Source of the DNA: Rhodomicrobium sp. R_RK_3
GTDB taxonomy: Bacteria > Pseudomonadota > Alphaproteobacteria > Rhizobiales > Rhodomicrobiaceae
Assembly (NCBI RefSeq): GCF_002198715.1
Contig: NZ_MWLK01000033.1
Span: 1 to 64,000 of the forward strand
Reading direction: 5' to 3'
DNA: 64,000 bases
How positions within the stretch are numbered: position 1 is the first letter of the stretch; the number at the start of each line of letters is the position of its first letter. This document shows positions 55,503-63,469 of the stretch, piece after piece. The notes beneath the pieces are model-generated. The model was given only the letters and a program-made list of their open reading frames with translations, had not been told where the DNA came from and ran no database searches. The position numbers and the translations under genes are program-made.

Positions 55503-57107
55503 ATGCGCAGAGCCCTCGCAGGCCGGTCTGTGCGCGGCGCGCGCTATGAGGTCCTCCCGGCAGCGGAGCTGGCGCGCGGCGTCAGCCTGCCGGCTCCTGT
55601 GCAGGGCTGGGACGCCATCTCGCCGCTCGCCAAGATGGACGAGACGCGCGCGATCACGCTCGACAACCTCTTCCCACAGCCCGGCTATGTCGAAATCCGC
55701 AAGGGCCACCGGCTGCATAATGCTCTGACGCCGGTTGTGGCGCCGGTGGAGAGCCTGATGGCATATCACGCCCTCTCCACGGCCGATGACAAGCTCTTCG
55801 CAGCGGCCGGCACCGAGATATTCGATGTGACGGTGACCACGTCGGCGACGATAGATTCATCGGTCAGCGGGCTCGCCAATGCGCGCTTCCAGCATATCAA
55901 TTTCAGCACCAGCGGCGGCAATTTCCTCTGGATCGCCAATGGCGAAGACACGCCCATGTTCTGGGATGGCGCCGTCTGGGCGACGGCCTCGATTTCCGGA
56001 ATCACGCCGACCGATGTCGTCAGCATGGCTGCCTATTCCGAGCGCATCTGGATGGTGCTTAAGGACGAGATTTCGCCGGCTTATTTGCCGACCGACAGCA
56101 TCCAGGGCACGGCCGAAATCTTCGACCTCGAAGGCGTGTTCAATAAGGGCGGATATCTGATGGCAATTGGCTCCTGGTCTCGCGATGGCGGGCAGGGACC
56201 GGATGATTATATCGCTTTCATCACCAGCCGAGGCGAGGTCGCAATCTATTCCGGCGATCCCGAAGGCAATGTGGATCTGGCTGGCGTCTACGAGATGGGA
56301 TCGCCGCTCGGACGCCGCTGCCTGACCAAGGTCGGGCCGGATCTGGCGGTCGTCTGCGTCGATGGTGTGCTGCCGCTCAGCCGCGCGATCAACACCGACC
56401 GCGCTGCGACCCTGAACGCCACCATCACGGCGCTGATCCAGCCGGTGATGAACGCTTCGGCACGCGACTGGGGTGCCAATTTCGGATGGCAGCTTACCTC
56501 CTACCCGCGCGGCACCAGGGCAATCCTGAATGTGCCCGTCACCGAGGGTGTCGAGCAGGTCCAGTACGTCATGAACACCGTGACCGGGGCGTGGTGCCGT
56601 TTCCTGGGCGAGAATGCGAACTGCTGGGAAATCTTTCAGGACCGGCTGTTTTATGGCGGCAATGCCGGCCAGGTCATTGAGGCCGATTGCCAGGGTTTCG
56701 ACTATGACGCCCCCATCGAGTTCAATCTCGAAGGTGCCTTCAATTATTGCAAGAACCGCGGTCGCCTGAAGGACTTCACCATGTGCCGCTCGCTGCTGCT
56801 CACCGACGGGCAGGCGGCGGTCGGCCTCGCGCTGAATGTCGATTTCTCGCGCAATGCGGCGGTGAATAGCCTCAGCTTCCCGTCCGATCCGGCAGCGCTC
56901 TGGGATGTGGCGCAATGGGATGCTGGCGTTTGGCCGGAGACCAGCCGCATCGTTACCGATTGGAATGCGGTCGAGGGTCAGGGCTTCTGCGCCTCTGTGC
57001 GCCTACAGGGCACGCTCCAGGTTGGTGTTGGCGGTTCAGCGTCGGCAGCGGCTGTCTTCCAGGTCAATGGCTGGGATCTGCTCGTCGTCGACGGCGCATT
57101 TATGTAG
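55503..57107 (+). CDS. Packaged-DNA stabilisation / tail hub protein (P22 gp10-like)
   Basis: 534 residues, almost entirely beta-strand, with repeated blade-like stretches (GGNFLWIANGEDTPMFWDGA, YSERIWMVLKDEISPAYLPT, RDGGQGPDDYIAFITSRGEV) as in gp10-type tail hubs built on a beta-propeller. It follows the gp4-like gene by three bases. Confidence 0.78.
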   Translation: MRRALAGRSVRGARYEVLPAAELARGVSLPAPVQGWDAISPLAKMDETRAITLDNLFPQPGYVEIRKGHRLHNALTPVVAPVESLMAYHALSTADDKLFAAAGTEIFDVTVTTSATIDSSVSGLANARFQHINFSTSGGNFLWIANGEDTPMFWDGAVWATASISGITPTDVVSMAAYSERIWMVLKDEISPAYLPTDSIQGTAEIFDLEGVFNKGGYLMAIGSWSRDGGQGPDDYIAFITSRGEVAIYSGDPEGNVDLAGVYEMGSPLGRRCLTKVGPDLAVVCVDGVLPLSRAINTDRAATLNATITALIQPVMNASARDWGANFGWQLTSYPRGTRAILNVPVTEGVEQVQYVMNTVTGAWCRFLGENANCWEIFQDRLFYGGNAGQVIEADCQGFDYDAPIEFNLEGAFNYCKNRGRLKDFTMCRSLLLTDGQAAVGLALNVDFSRNAAVNSLSFPSDPAALWDVAQWDAGVWPETSRIVTDWNAVEGQGFCASVRLQGTLQVGVGGSASAAAVFQVNGWDLLVVDGAFM

Positions 57108-57114
57108 GCCCGGC

Positions 57115-57600
57115 GTGATCGTTCCAGCCGTCACGCCCGGTGAGAAGGGACTTCTGGTCGAATATCTGGCGGTCAAGCTGGGCACGACGGCGAACCGGCT
57201 TGTCGGCAATATGCCCTATGAGGTGATCGCGGTCGTGAAGGCCGGCATCGGCGTCGGCGCGGTGCTCTATACGAATTACCGCGAGACCTCGATTGAGATT
57301 TCGCTGGCCGGCGATCCCGGCTGGGTCGGGCGGCACGATCTGAAGATCATCTTCTCGTACCCCTTCATCCAGCTCGGCGTGCTGCGGCTCAATGCCTGTA
57401 TCCGGCGTGACAATCATGCCAGCCGGTACTTCGCCCATAAGCTCGGCGGACGCGAGGTCGGCGTCCTGGAAAATGAATACGGTCACGGCATCGACGGCAT
57501 CCTCTACACGATGACGCCGGAGCGCTGCCGCTGGATCAATTCTTCGGAAATGAACGGATACCGCCCCCATGGGAAAACCAAGCGCTCCCAAGCAGCCTGA
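57115..57600 (+). CDS. Phage GNAT-type acetyltransferase
   Basis: 161 residues from GTG 57115. The GNAT pattern is visible in IEISLAGDPGWVGRHDLKII, FIQLGVLRLNACIRRDNHAS and RYFAHKLGGREVGVLENEYG (acetyl-CoA region and C-terminal helix-strand). Similar proteins recur beside tail genes of podoviruses, with unknown target. Its end overlaps the next gene by 32 bases. The start is inferred, as no ATG is available. Confidence 0.72.
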   Translation: MIVPAVTPGEKGLLVEYLAVKLGTTANRLVGNMPYEVIAVVKAGIGVGAVLYTNYRETSIEISLAGDPGWVGRHDLKIIFSYPFIQLGVLRLNACIRRDNHASRYFAHKLGGREVGVLENEYGHGIDGILYTMTPERCRWINSSEMNGYRPHGKTKRSQAA

Positions 57601-58516
57601 TCCGATTGCGGTTGCTGGTGCTCAGACCGCATCCAATGTCGAGACGGCGCGTGAGCAGGCGCGTCTGGCGATGACGGGGCAGAGCAACGCCTTCGGCACG
57701 CTCGACTATGTGAAGGACCCCAACAGCCCCTCCGGCTACCGTGCGGTCACCAAGCTCGATCCGGCGCAGCAAGCCCTCCTCGATCAGCAGCGCGTTCTCC
57801 AGGGGACGCTGGGCGACACGGCGGGCTTGAGCCTCGACCGCTTCAAGGATACGATTGGCACGCCCTTCGACCTCAATGCGGCGCGCGGCACTGAAATTTC
57901 CGATATCCAGAAGACCTTCCTCGACCCGCAGTGGTCGCAGCAGGCATCGACGCTGGAGAATCAGCTCATCAACAAGGGCATCCGGCCGGGCTCGAAACAG
58001 TATCAGATCGCCATGTCGCAGTTCGGGCAGCAGAAGGACAATGCCTATAATCGCATGTTCCTCGACGCCTACAATGTCGCGAATAATGCGGCTCTGACCG
58101 AGCGCAATCTGCCTCTCTCCGATTATTCGACCCTAATGGGCTTCAACCAGCCGATCAGCGGGGCTCCAGGCAATGTCAGCACGCCGACGCCGGGCGTCTC
58201 CACCACGCCGGTCGGACAATACACCTACGACAGCTACAACATCGCCAACCAGAACCGCCAGAACCAGCAGGCCGGGCTTTACGGCCTCGCCGGCACGCTC
58301 GGCGCCGCGACGATCATGTCGGACCGGCGCTTCAAGGAGGCCATGGTCCCCATCGGCAAGCTGCCCAACGGCCTGACCATCTGGTCCTTCCGATACAAGG
58401 GCGAGGAGGGCTTCCACCAGGGGCTGATGGCGGATGAAGTGCGCGAGTTGCATCCGGAGGCCGTTATCAACATGGGCGGCGTCGATCACGTCAATTACGA
58501 AATGGCGGTGCATTAA
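57569..58516 (+). CDS. Virion protein with C-terminal S74 self-cleaving chaperone domain
   Basis: 315 residues. Residues 1-245 are polar and Gln/Asn/Pro-rich, with helices around LDPQWSQQASTLENQLINKG. Residues 251-315 are a peptidase S74 (intramolecular chaperone) domain: S251-D-R-R-F-K256 is the Ser-Lys pair and cleavage point, and GLMADEVRELHPEAV follows. S74 domains trimerise fibres or spikes and then cut themselves off. Here the upstream part is not fibre-like, so it may be an ejected or tail-tip protein. It is coupled (TAATG) to the next gene. Confidence 0.78.
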   Translation: MGKPSAPKQPDPIAVAGAQTASNVETAREQARLAMTGQSNAFGTLDYVKDPNSPSGYRAVTKLDPAQQALLDQQRVLQGTLGDTAGLSLDRFKDTIGTPFDLNAARGTEISDIQKTFLDPQWSQQASTLENQLINKGIRPGSKQYQIAMSQFGQQKDNAYNRMFLDAYNVANNAALTERNLPLSDYSTLMGFNQPISGAPGNVSTPTPGVSTTPVGQYTYDSYNIANQNRQNQQAGLYGLAGTLGAATIMSDRRFKEAMVPIGKLPNGLTIWSFRYKGEEGFHQGLMADEVRELHPEAVINMGGVDHVNYEMAVH

Positions 58517-60615
58517 TGGCTCTCCTGGATGCAATCACCGGCGCCAACAGTGGCAATTCTGGCGACAGCGGCATGACGCCCGACGCCATCGAGCTGCGGC
58601 GCAAGCTGGCGCTCGCCATGCTCGGGCAGAGCCAGTCTGACCCCGTCAAGAGCACGCCGCAGGGCCTGAACAGCGTCGCCAAGGCGCTCATTTCGGCCTA
58701 CCAGATCAACAAGCTGGACAAGGCGGATAAGACTGGCCAGACGCAGGCCGACAATTTGCTGATGAGCGTGTTTGGCGGCGGCGCTCCCGCTGCTCCAATG
58801 AGCCCATCCTCCGGCCCACCCCCCTCCTTCGCCAAGCCGGCGCCATCCGCCAATACGCTGACCGGCGCCATTGTCGGCGCCGAGAGTGCTGGCGATCCCG
58901 ATGCGACCAACCCGATGTCGAGCGCGACCGGGCGCGGCCAGTTCATCGCCTCCACCTGGGAGGACCTGATGAAGCGGCACAAGTCGGACCTCATCGCCGG
59001 CAAGACGCGGCAGCAGATCCTCGACATGCGCCGCATCCCGGAGCTGTCGGACGAACTGACCGGCATCTATTCGAGCGAGATCCAGGCAGACCTCACCAAA
59101 GCCGGCTTCGAGCCGACGCCCAGCAACACCTATCTGGGCTATTTTCTCGGACCCGACAGCGCCAAGAAGGTGCTGAAGGCCAATCCGAACACGCCCCTCG
59201 TCCGCCTGCTCCCCGCCGACACGCTGCGCGCCAATCCGTTCCTCATCCGCATGACGGCGGGCGGGGTGCAGGACATGACCGGCAAGAAGATGGCTGGGGT
59301 AACGACTGACGGTGCCGCAGCGTCCGCGCAGCCCGTCAATCTCAGCGATAATCCGGCTCAGGCAGCGAATGTGCAGCGCGCCGTCGCGCTGATGCGCAAT
59401 CCGCGCACGGCGGCCATCGGCCAGGCCATGCTCGCCAAGATCGCGACGACCGATGTCTCGCCGCAGCAGCCCGTGATCATCAAGGTGCCCGGCGAGAACG
59501 GAGAAGAGGTCTCGATGGTCTGGAATCGTCGCACCGGCGGCCTCGATCCGATCTCATCGCTCACGGGCACGCCCAGCGGTCCTCAACTTGAGCCGATCCG
59601 TCTCGCAGCGGCCTCTGGAGCCGCAGGAGCCCCACAGACGGACGCAGCGCCGATGGCCCCTGCCGTGCGTCCTCAGCCCATTCAGGCTGTTGCACCCCCC
59701 TCTGCGCCTCCACAGGCCGCTGCTCCGATGCTGGGCGGCAATATGCCGACCGAAAACATCGGCGAGGTTGGTCCGTCCAGCCTCATGGTGCAGTCCAATA
59801 TTGCGACCAAGGGCAATATGCTCCCCAACCCCGCGCAGGCTGGAGCGCCTGCCCCGGCCGCTGCCCCAGCAATCACCGGCGAGGTCCCGGAAGGCGCTCA
59901 GCGCGGCCCGGCGGCGAAGAAGGTGCCGGATGGCTATATCCATCGTCAGGCTCCCGGTGGTGGTTTCCTCTATGACGCCAATGCCCGGCCGATCTTCGAG
60001 CTGAAATCTGAGGCCGATGCGCGCGCCAAGGGCACGGAGAAGCGTGAGGAAGCGCGTCGCGGCGAAGAGATGACCCAGCGGCAGGTCAAGGGCGATCTCA
60101 CCCAGCTCGCGCAGAAGATCAACGAGGCCACGCCCGACGAATGGAACCTGGGCGCTGGTCAGTATGGTGGCTCGAATGCCGGCATCGCTGACGACCCGGT
60201 GACCTACGCCATCGGTTCGGCGAAGCGGGCCGGCGTGGCGCTCGGCGAACAGCTTTTCGGCACCCAGCGCGAAGGTCGCTCCGCTAACCGTCTGCGCGCG
60301 GAATTGCGCTCTGCCGGCGCCGATCTCGTCATGACTTACCGGGCGATGCAGAAGGCGCGAGGCGTCTCTGACAGCCAGCAGTCGAATGCCGATCTGGCCT
60401 TTCTGGAGAGCATTGTCGGCCAGCTCCCGGCCGCAAACAGTCGCGAGGAGGCTTACGCCATCCTGAACGAGAGCGTGCGGCCGATCTTCGAGCGTCTGAC
60501 GGGCGAGCCGGTGGCTATGCCGAAATTCCAGGAAATGAAGAAGGTCAAGCCCCAAGGCAATCGCGCCACTTCGCAGACCGTGCTTGAGGCCATGACGGCG
60601 GCGAGGGGGTTCTGA
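58516..60615 (+). CDS. Ejection protein with lytic transglycosylase domain
   Basis: 699 residues. Residues 105-235 form a transglycosylase: the catalytic Glu lies in GAIVGAESAGDPDATNP, followed by GRGQFIASTWEDLMKRH and YLGYFLGPDSAKKVLKANP. The rest is long, Pro/Ala-rich and helical. Such proteins enter the cell wall with the DNA and open peptidoglycan in short-tailed phages. The start overlaps the previous stop (TAATG) and its end overlaps the next start (TGATG). Confidence 0.85.
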   Translation: MALLDAITGANSGNSGDSGMTPDAIELRRKLALAMLGQSQSDPVKSTPQGLNSVAKALISAYQINKLDKADKTGQTQADNLLMSVFGGGAPAAPMSPSSGPPPSFAKPAPSANTLTGAIVGAESAGDPDATNPMSSATGRGQFIASTWEDLMKRHKSDLIAGKTRQQILDMRRIPELSDELTGIYSSEIQADLTKAGFEPTPSNTYLGYFLGPDSAKKVLKANPNTPLVRLLPADTLRANPFLIRMTAGGVQDMTGKKMAGVTTDGAAASAQPVNLSDNPAQAANVQRAVALMRNPRTAAIGQAMLAKIATTDVSPQQPVIIKVPGENGEEVSMVWNRRTGGLDPISSLTGTPSGPQLEPIRLAAASGAAGAPQTDAAPMAPAVRPQPIQAVAPPSAPPQAAAPMLGGNMPTENIGEVGPSSLMVQSNIATKGNMLPNPAQAGAPAPAAAPAITGEVPEGAQRGPAAKKVPDGYIHRQAPGGGFLYDANARPIFELKSEADARAKGTEKREEARRGEEMTQRQVKGDLTQLAQKINEATPDEWNLGAGQYGGSNAGIADDPVTYAIGSAKRAGVALGEQLFGTQREGRSANRLRAELRSAGADLVMTYRAMQKARGVSDSQQSNADLAFLESIVGQLPAANSREEAYAILNESVRPIFERLTGEPVAMPKFQEMKKVKPQGNRATSQTVLEAMTAARGF

Positions 60616-60896
60616 TGATGGATGACATGAACAAGCAGGGCCTGATCGACTATTTCCGCACGAAGAACGGCGCGCCTCAACAGCCCCAGGCCCTGGGCGC
60701 AAGTGGCGATTCCGGGAAGGAAGCGATGGCGCGCAGCATGATGGGGAATGTTCTTGGCGGCCCACAAGCCAAGAATGCTTTCCAGGCCGGCGACCAGATC
60801 GCCCGCGCCGCGCTGCTCCAGAGCATGTTGAAGCGTGCCCAGGCTGAGAAGACGGCTCCGGCACTGCCGAACGTGCCCGGCACCCTCGTCCAGTAA
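60615..60896 (+). CDS. Small virion-cluster protein of unknown function
   Basis: 93 residues, helical and Gln/Ala/Met-rich (GDQIARAALLQSMLKRAQAE). Coupled to the ejection protein gene by a TGATG overlap, so it may be a partner of that protein. No family recognised. Confidence 0.65.
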   Translation: MMDDMNKQGLIDYFRTKNGAPQQPQALGASGDSGKEAMARSMMGNVLGGPQAKNAFQAGDQIARAALLQSMLKRAQAEKTAPALPNVPGTLVQ

Positions 60897-60907
60897 GGAA
60901 TGCCCTG

Positions 60908-60922
60908 ATGCCGAGAGACGGA
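60908..60922 (+). pseudogene. Displaced start of the tail-fibre gene
   Basis: ATGCCGAGAGACGGA encodes MPRDG, the same first residues as the fibre gene now starting at 61587, with AAGGA 11 bases upstream. The open frame then runs into the antisense of the endonuclease gene. Compared with 61588-61602, the 15 bases from 60909 match at 13 positions. This looks like the original start, separated from its gene by the insertion. Confidence 0.6.
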
Positions 60923-61549
60923 TCAGATTTTGTGCTGTCTTTGCCGAGCGGCCTTCTTGGCGTGGCACTTCCGGCAGACGCGCCATCCTTGGGGCGTGAT
61001 CCGGGTGTTTTCGGGCGTGAATTTGTGACCTTCGCGGCAGTGCGTTCTAGCGAGCTGTTTCGCTCCGCTAGCCCGCCCTCCAAGCGCAAGTCCTTCGGTA
61101 TACACTCTTCGCTCAGGCGCGATTATCTCGGCCAGAGACAGTCCTTGGGCCGCTCGATAAAGGATCGTGTCGGTCTTGAGGCCGGATTTCTCGGCCAGAT
61201 CTGCGGCTATGTAAGAGACACCGTCTGCCATAATTTTCCGCGTAATGCGTTGATTTCGTTGCTGTTCTTTGCGGGTAGACCACTTGCAATTGTCAGGATT
61301 GTAATCACCATCGTTGTCAACACGATCGAGAAGCATTCCTGGAGGTCTCGGCGACATATCGGCCTCAAAGAGGGCATAGCTTCCCCAACGCTCGCAGACC
61401 TTAATCCCTCTTCCGCCATAGTCTTCCCACTGGCGAAACTTAGGATTTGTGCAACGCTGTCTCATATCAACCCAGACATGATAAAGTGGCGGCATAGTTT
61501 TAAACGGCATTGGTTCGCCTCTTGCTATGAGATTGTCTTGATAGATCAT
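60923..61549 (-). CDS. Homing-endonuclease-like protein (HNH-like core, HTH, zinc site)
   Basis: 208 residues (or 195 from ATG 61510). It shares with the protein at 37944-38555 the segments YGGRGIKVCERW and LLDRVDNDGDYNPDNCKWST (73-92), again with Arg in place of His in the HNH core. A helix-turn-helix-like part (AADLAEKSGLKTDTILYRAA) and a C-terminal zinc site (C171, H175, C192, C195) follow. It lies antisense between virion genes, and its DNA is visibly lower in GC than its neighbours. The stop codon follows directly after the displaced fibre start. Confidence 0.75.
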   Translation of the reverse strand: MIYQDNLIARGEPMPFKTMPPLYHVWVDMRQRCTNPKFRQWEDYGGRGIKVCERWGSYALFEADMSPRPPGMLLDRVDNDGDYNPDNCKWSTRKEQQRNQRITRKIMADGVSYIAADLAEKSGLKTDTILYRAAQGLSLAEIIAPERRVYTEGLALGGRASGAKQLARTHCREGHKFTPENTRITPQGWRVCRKCHAKKAARQRQHKI

Positions 61550-61586
61550 AGCATAGAGTGCCTAGATACGGCAATGGGAGGCTGAC

Positions 61587-63122
61587 TTGCCCCGAGACGG
61601 ATTTGGAAGCTACAGCACGCCCAATACCTTTTTGCCGAACACCGTCATGTCGGCGACCGCCGTGAACCAGAATTTCACTGATGCCGGCACGGCTCTGACA
61701 GGCTCGCTGGCCCGCGACGGCCAGTCCAGCATGACGGGGCAGTTCAAGGCGGCGGCTGGCACGCTCGGCGCTCCTGGCATAGCCTTCGGCGTCGATACCG
61801 ACACCGGCTTCCGTCGGGCGTCCGAAGACGAGATGCGCTGGGTCGGTGGCGGGCAGGATCGCTTTTACATCGACAGCACGGGCAAGGCGTTCCTGCTCGG
61901 GGACCTCAATGTCGGCGGTGATGTCGGCTTGTCTGCGCCAATCGTCATTGCGACGACCTCGGCCAGCCTGCTGACGCTGCGCCGGACCGAAAACGACACC
62001 ACGCCGCGCACCGTAGAGGAATATCGCTCCGGGTCGGGGGCCGGCGCGAAGGCCGATTTGCAGGTCGTCGGCGATGGCAACAATGCGGTGGTGACGGCAC
62101 GCTGGCGGGTGAATTCAGCCTCAGTTTTCCAGGCAACCTCCTCCCTGTTCACCCACAATGTCGATACGGTCATCGGCGCGAATATGGCCATCGACACCGA
62201 TGGGTTCATCGATTTCTCAGAAATTGCTGAGCCCTCTGCACCGGCGTCCAATGTGGCGCGGCTGTTCTGCGTCGATGTCGACGGCCAGACCCGGCTCGCC
62301 TTCAAGAATTCGTCTGGCGCCGTCGCTTACATCCCATCTGCGATGACACGGCAGCAGTTCGATTCTGCCGGCACTTGGAACAAGCCGGCGAGCGGCACCA
62401 TCGCTTTCATCCAGGCATGGGGCGCTGGTGGATCTGGCGGCCGAGCCGGCAGTGGCGACGGGGGTGGTGGCGGCGGCGGCGGTTGCTACTCCGAGCGCTA
62501 CGTGGCGCTGGCCAGCCTCAGCAATTCGGTCTCCGTTACGGTCGGCGCTGGCGGTGCCGCCCAGACCTCTGACAACACCGATGGCAATCCGGGCGGTGAC
62601 AGCTCCTTCGGCGCCTACCTGCTCGCCTATGGCGGCGGTGCGGGTAATGGCGATGGAACGGATAATGGTGGCGGTGGCGGCGGTGGCCTGACGGCGGCCG
62701 GCTCCAATGGGTCTGGCGCATCTGGCGGGGCAGGCGGCGGTCCTGTCGGCACCATCGGCGGCACCTCCACAGCAGCCGCCAACAATTCCAATCCCTTCGG
62801 CGGCGGCGGTGGCGCGTCCTCCGGCTCTGCGGCTGGCGGCGGTCTCTATGGCGGTGGTGGTGGCGGCTTCGGCAGTGCCGCCGGCTCGCCCACGGCAGGC
62901 GGCTTCAGCGTCTTCGGTGGAGGCGGTGGTGGCGGTGGCGCAGACAGCTCGGCCGGAGCGGCTGGCGGCACAGCAATCATCTATGGCGGCAACGGCGGTG
63001 CCGGGACAATCGATACGAATGTTGCAGTTTCGGGCACGGCTCCGGGTGGTGGTGGCGGTGGCAGCGAGAACGCCAATTCCGGTGCTGGAGCGGCGGGCCG
63101 CGTAATCGTGATGGTGTGGTGA
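61587..63122 (+). CDS. Tail fibre with glycine-rich receptor-binding domain
   Basis: 511 residues from TTG 61587, with GGGAGG five bases upstream. Residues 1-240 are the particle-binding and shaft part; residues 1-175 are homologous to the fibre starting at 63470 (PGIAFGVDTDTGFRRASEDE against the same region there). From residue 253 (TRQQFDSAGTWNKPASG) a glycine-rich domain begins, with runs of five to eight Gly and WGAGGSGG and VTVGAGGA motifs, as in polyglycine-helix adhesins such as gp38 of T-even phages. It probably binds the host surface. Confidence 0.82.
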   Translation: MPRDGFGSYSTPNTFLPNTVMSATAVNQNFTDAGTALTGSLARDGQSSMTGQFKAAAGTLGAPGIAFGVDTDTGFRRASEDEMRWVGGGQDRFYIDSTGKAFLLGDLNVGGDVGLSAPIVIATTSASLLTLRRTENDTTPRTVEEYRSGSGAGAKADLQVVGDGNNAVVTARWRVNSASVFQATSSLFTHNVDTVIGANMAIDTDGFIDFSEIAEPSAPASNVARLFCVDVDGQTRLAFKNSSGAVAYIPSAMTRQQFDSAGTWNKPASGTIAFIQAWGAGGSGGRAGSGDGGGGGGGGCYSERYVALASLSNSVSVTVGAGGAAQTSDNTDGNPGGDSSFGAYLLAYGGGAGNGDGTDNGGGGGGGLTAAGSNGSGASGGAGGGPVGTIGGTSTAAANNSNPFGGGGGASSGSAAGGGLYGGGGGGFGSAAGSPTAGGFSVFGGGGGGGGADSSAGAAGGTAIIYGGNGGAGTIDTNVAVSGTAPGGGGGGSENANSGAGAAGRVIVMVW

Positions 63123-63134
63123 CAGGAGTAAAAA

Positions 63135-63464
63135 ATGCAGAATGTTATTGAGGTCTGGGGAAGCTCGAATGTCGGATACGTCAATCCTGGCGCAGGACTT
63201 GAACGGCGCATTGCATGGGATGGCGGCCGTGGATGGTTGGTTGTTCAGGGCTTCAACAGTCCTGGCGTTCAAATAAACTCTGAAATAATGGTGCATCTCG
63301 ATTTGAGTACTGTGCCAACCATATCGCCGTTGCCAGATCTTGGCCCTATTACTGCGAGTGGCACATATCCATTTGAGGCCCCTAAGGGGGATCTTCGTTT
63401 TGGCATCAATCTATCGAGCGGCGACAACGTTGCTTGGGACGCGGTCTTTATAATCAAGGTCTAG
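63135..63464 (+). CDS. Small protein after the fibre, unknown function
   Basis: 109 residues, beta-rich (RIAWDGGRGWLVVQGFNSPG, GDLRFGINLSSGDNVAWDAV). Its GC content is clearly lower than that of the fibre genes on each side, which suggests a separate origin. It may cap, chaperone or exchange the fibre tip; no family recognised. Ribosome site CAGGAG lies upstream. Confidence 0.65.
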   Translation: MQNVIEVWGSSNVGYVNPGAGLERRIAWDGGRGWLVVQGFNSPGVQINSEIMVHLDLSTVPTISPLPDLGPITASGTYPFEAPKGDLRFGINLSSGDNVAWDAVFIIKV

Positions 63465-63469
63465 GCGTC

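Noticed and set aside
60908-61585. Rightward ORF of 225 codons beginning MPRDG
   Set aside because: Only the first five codons are fibre-like; the rest is the antisense of the endonuclease gene. Treated as a displaced start, not a gene.
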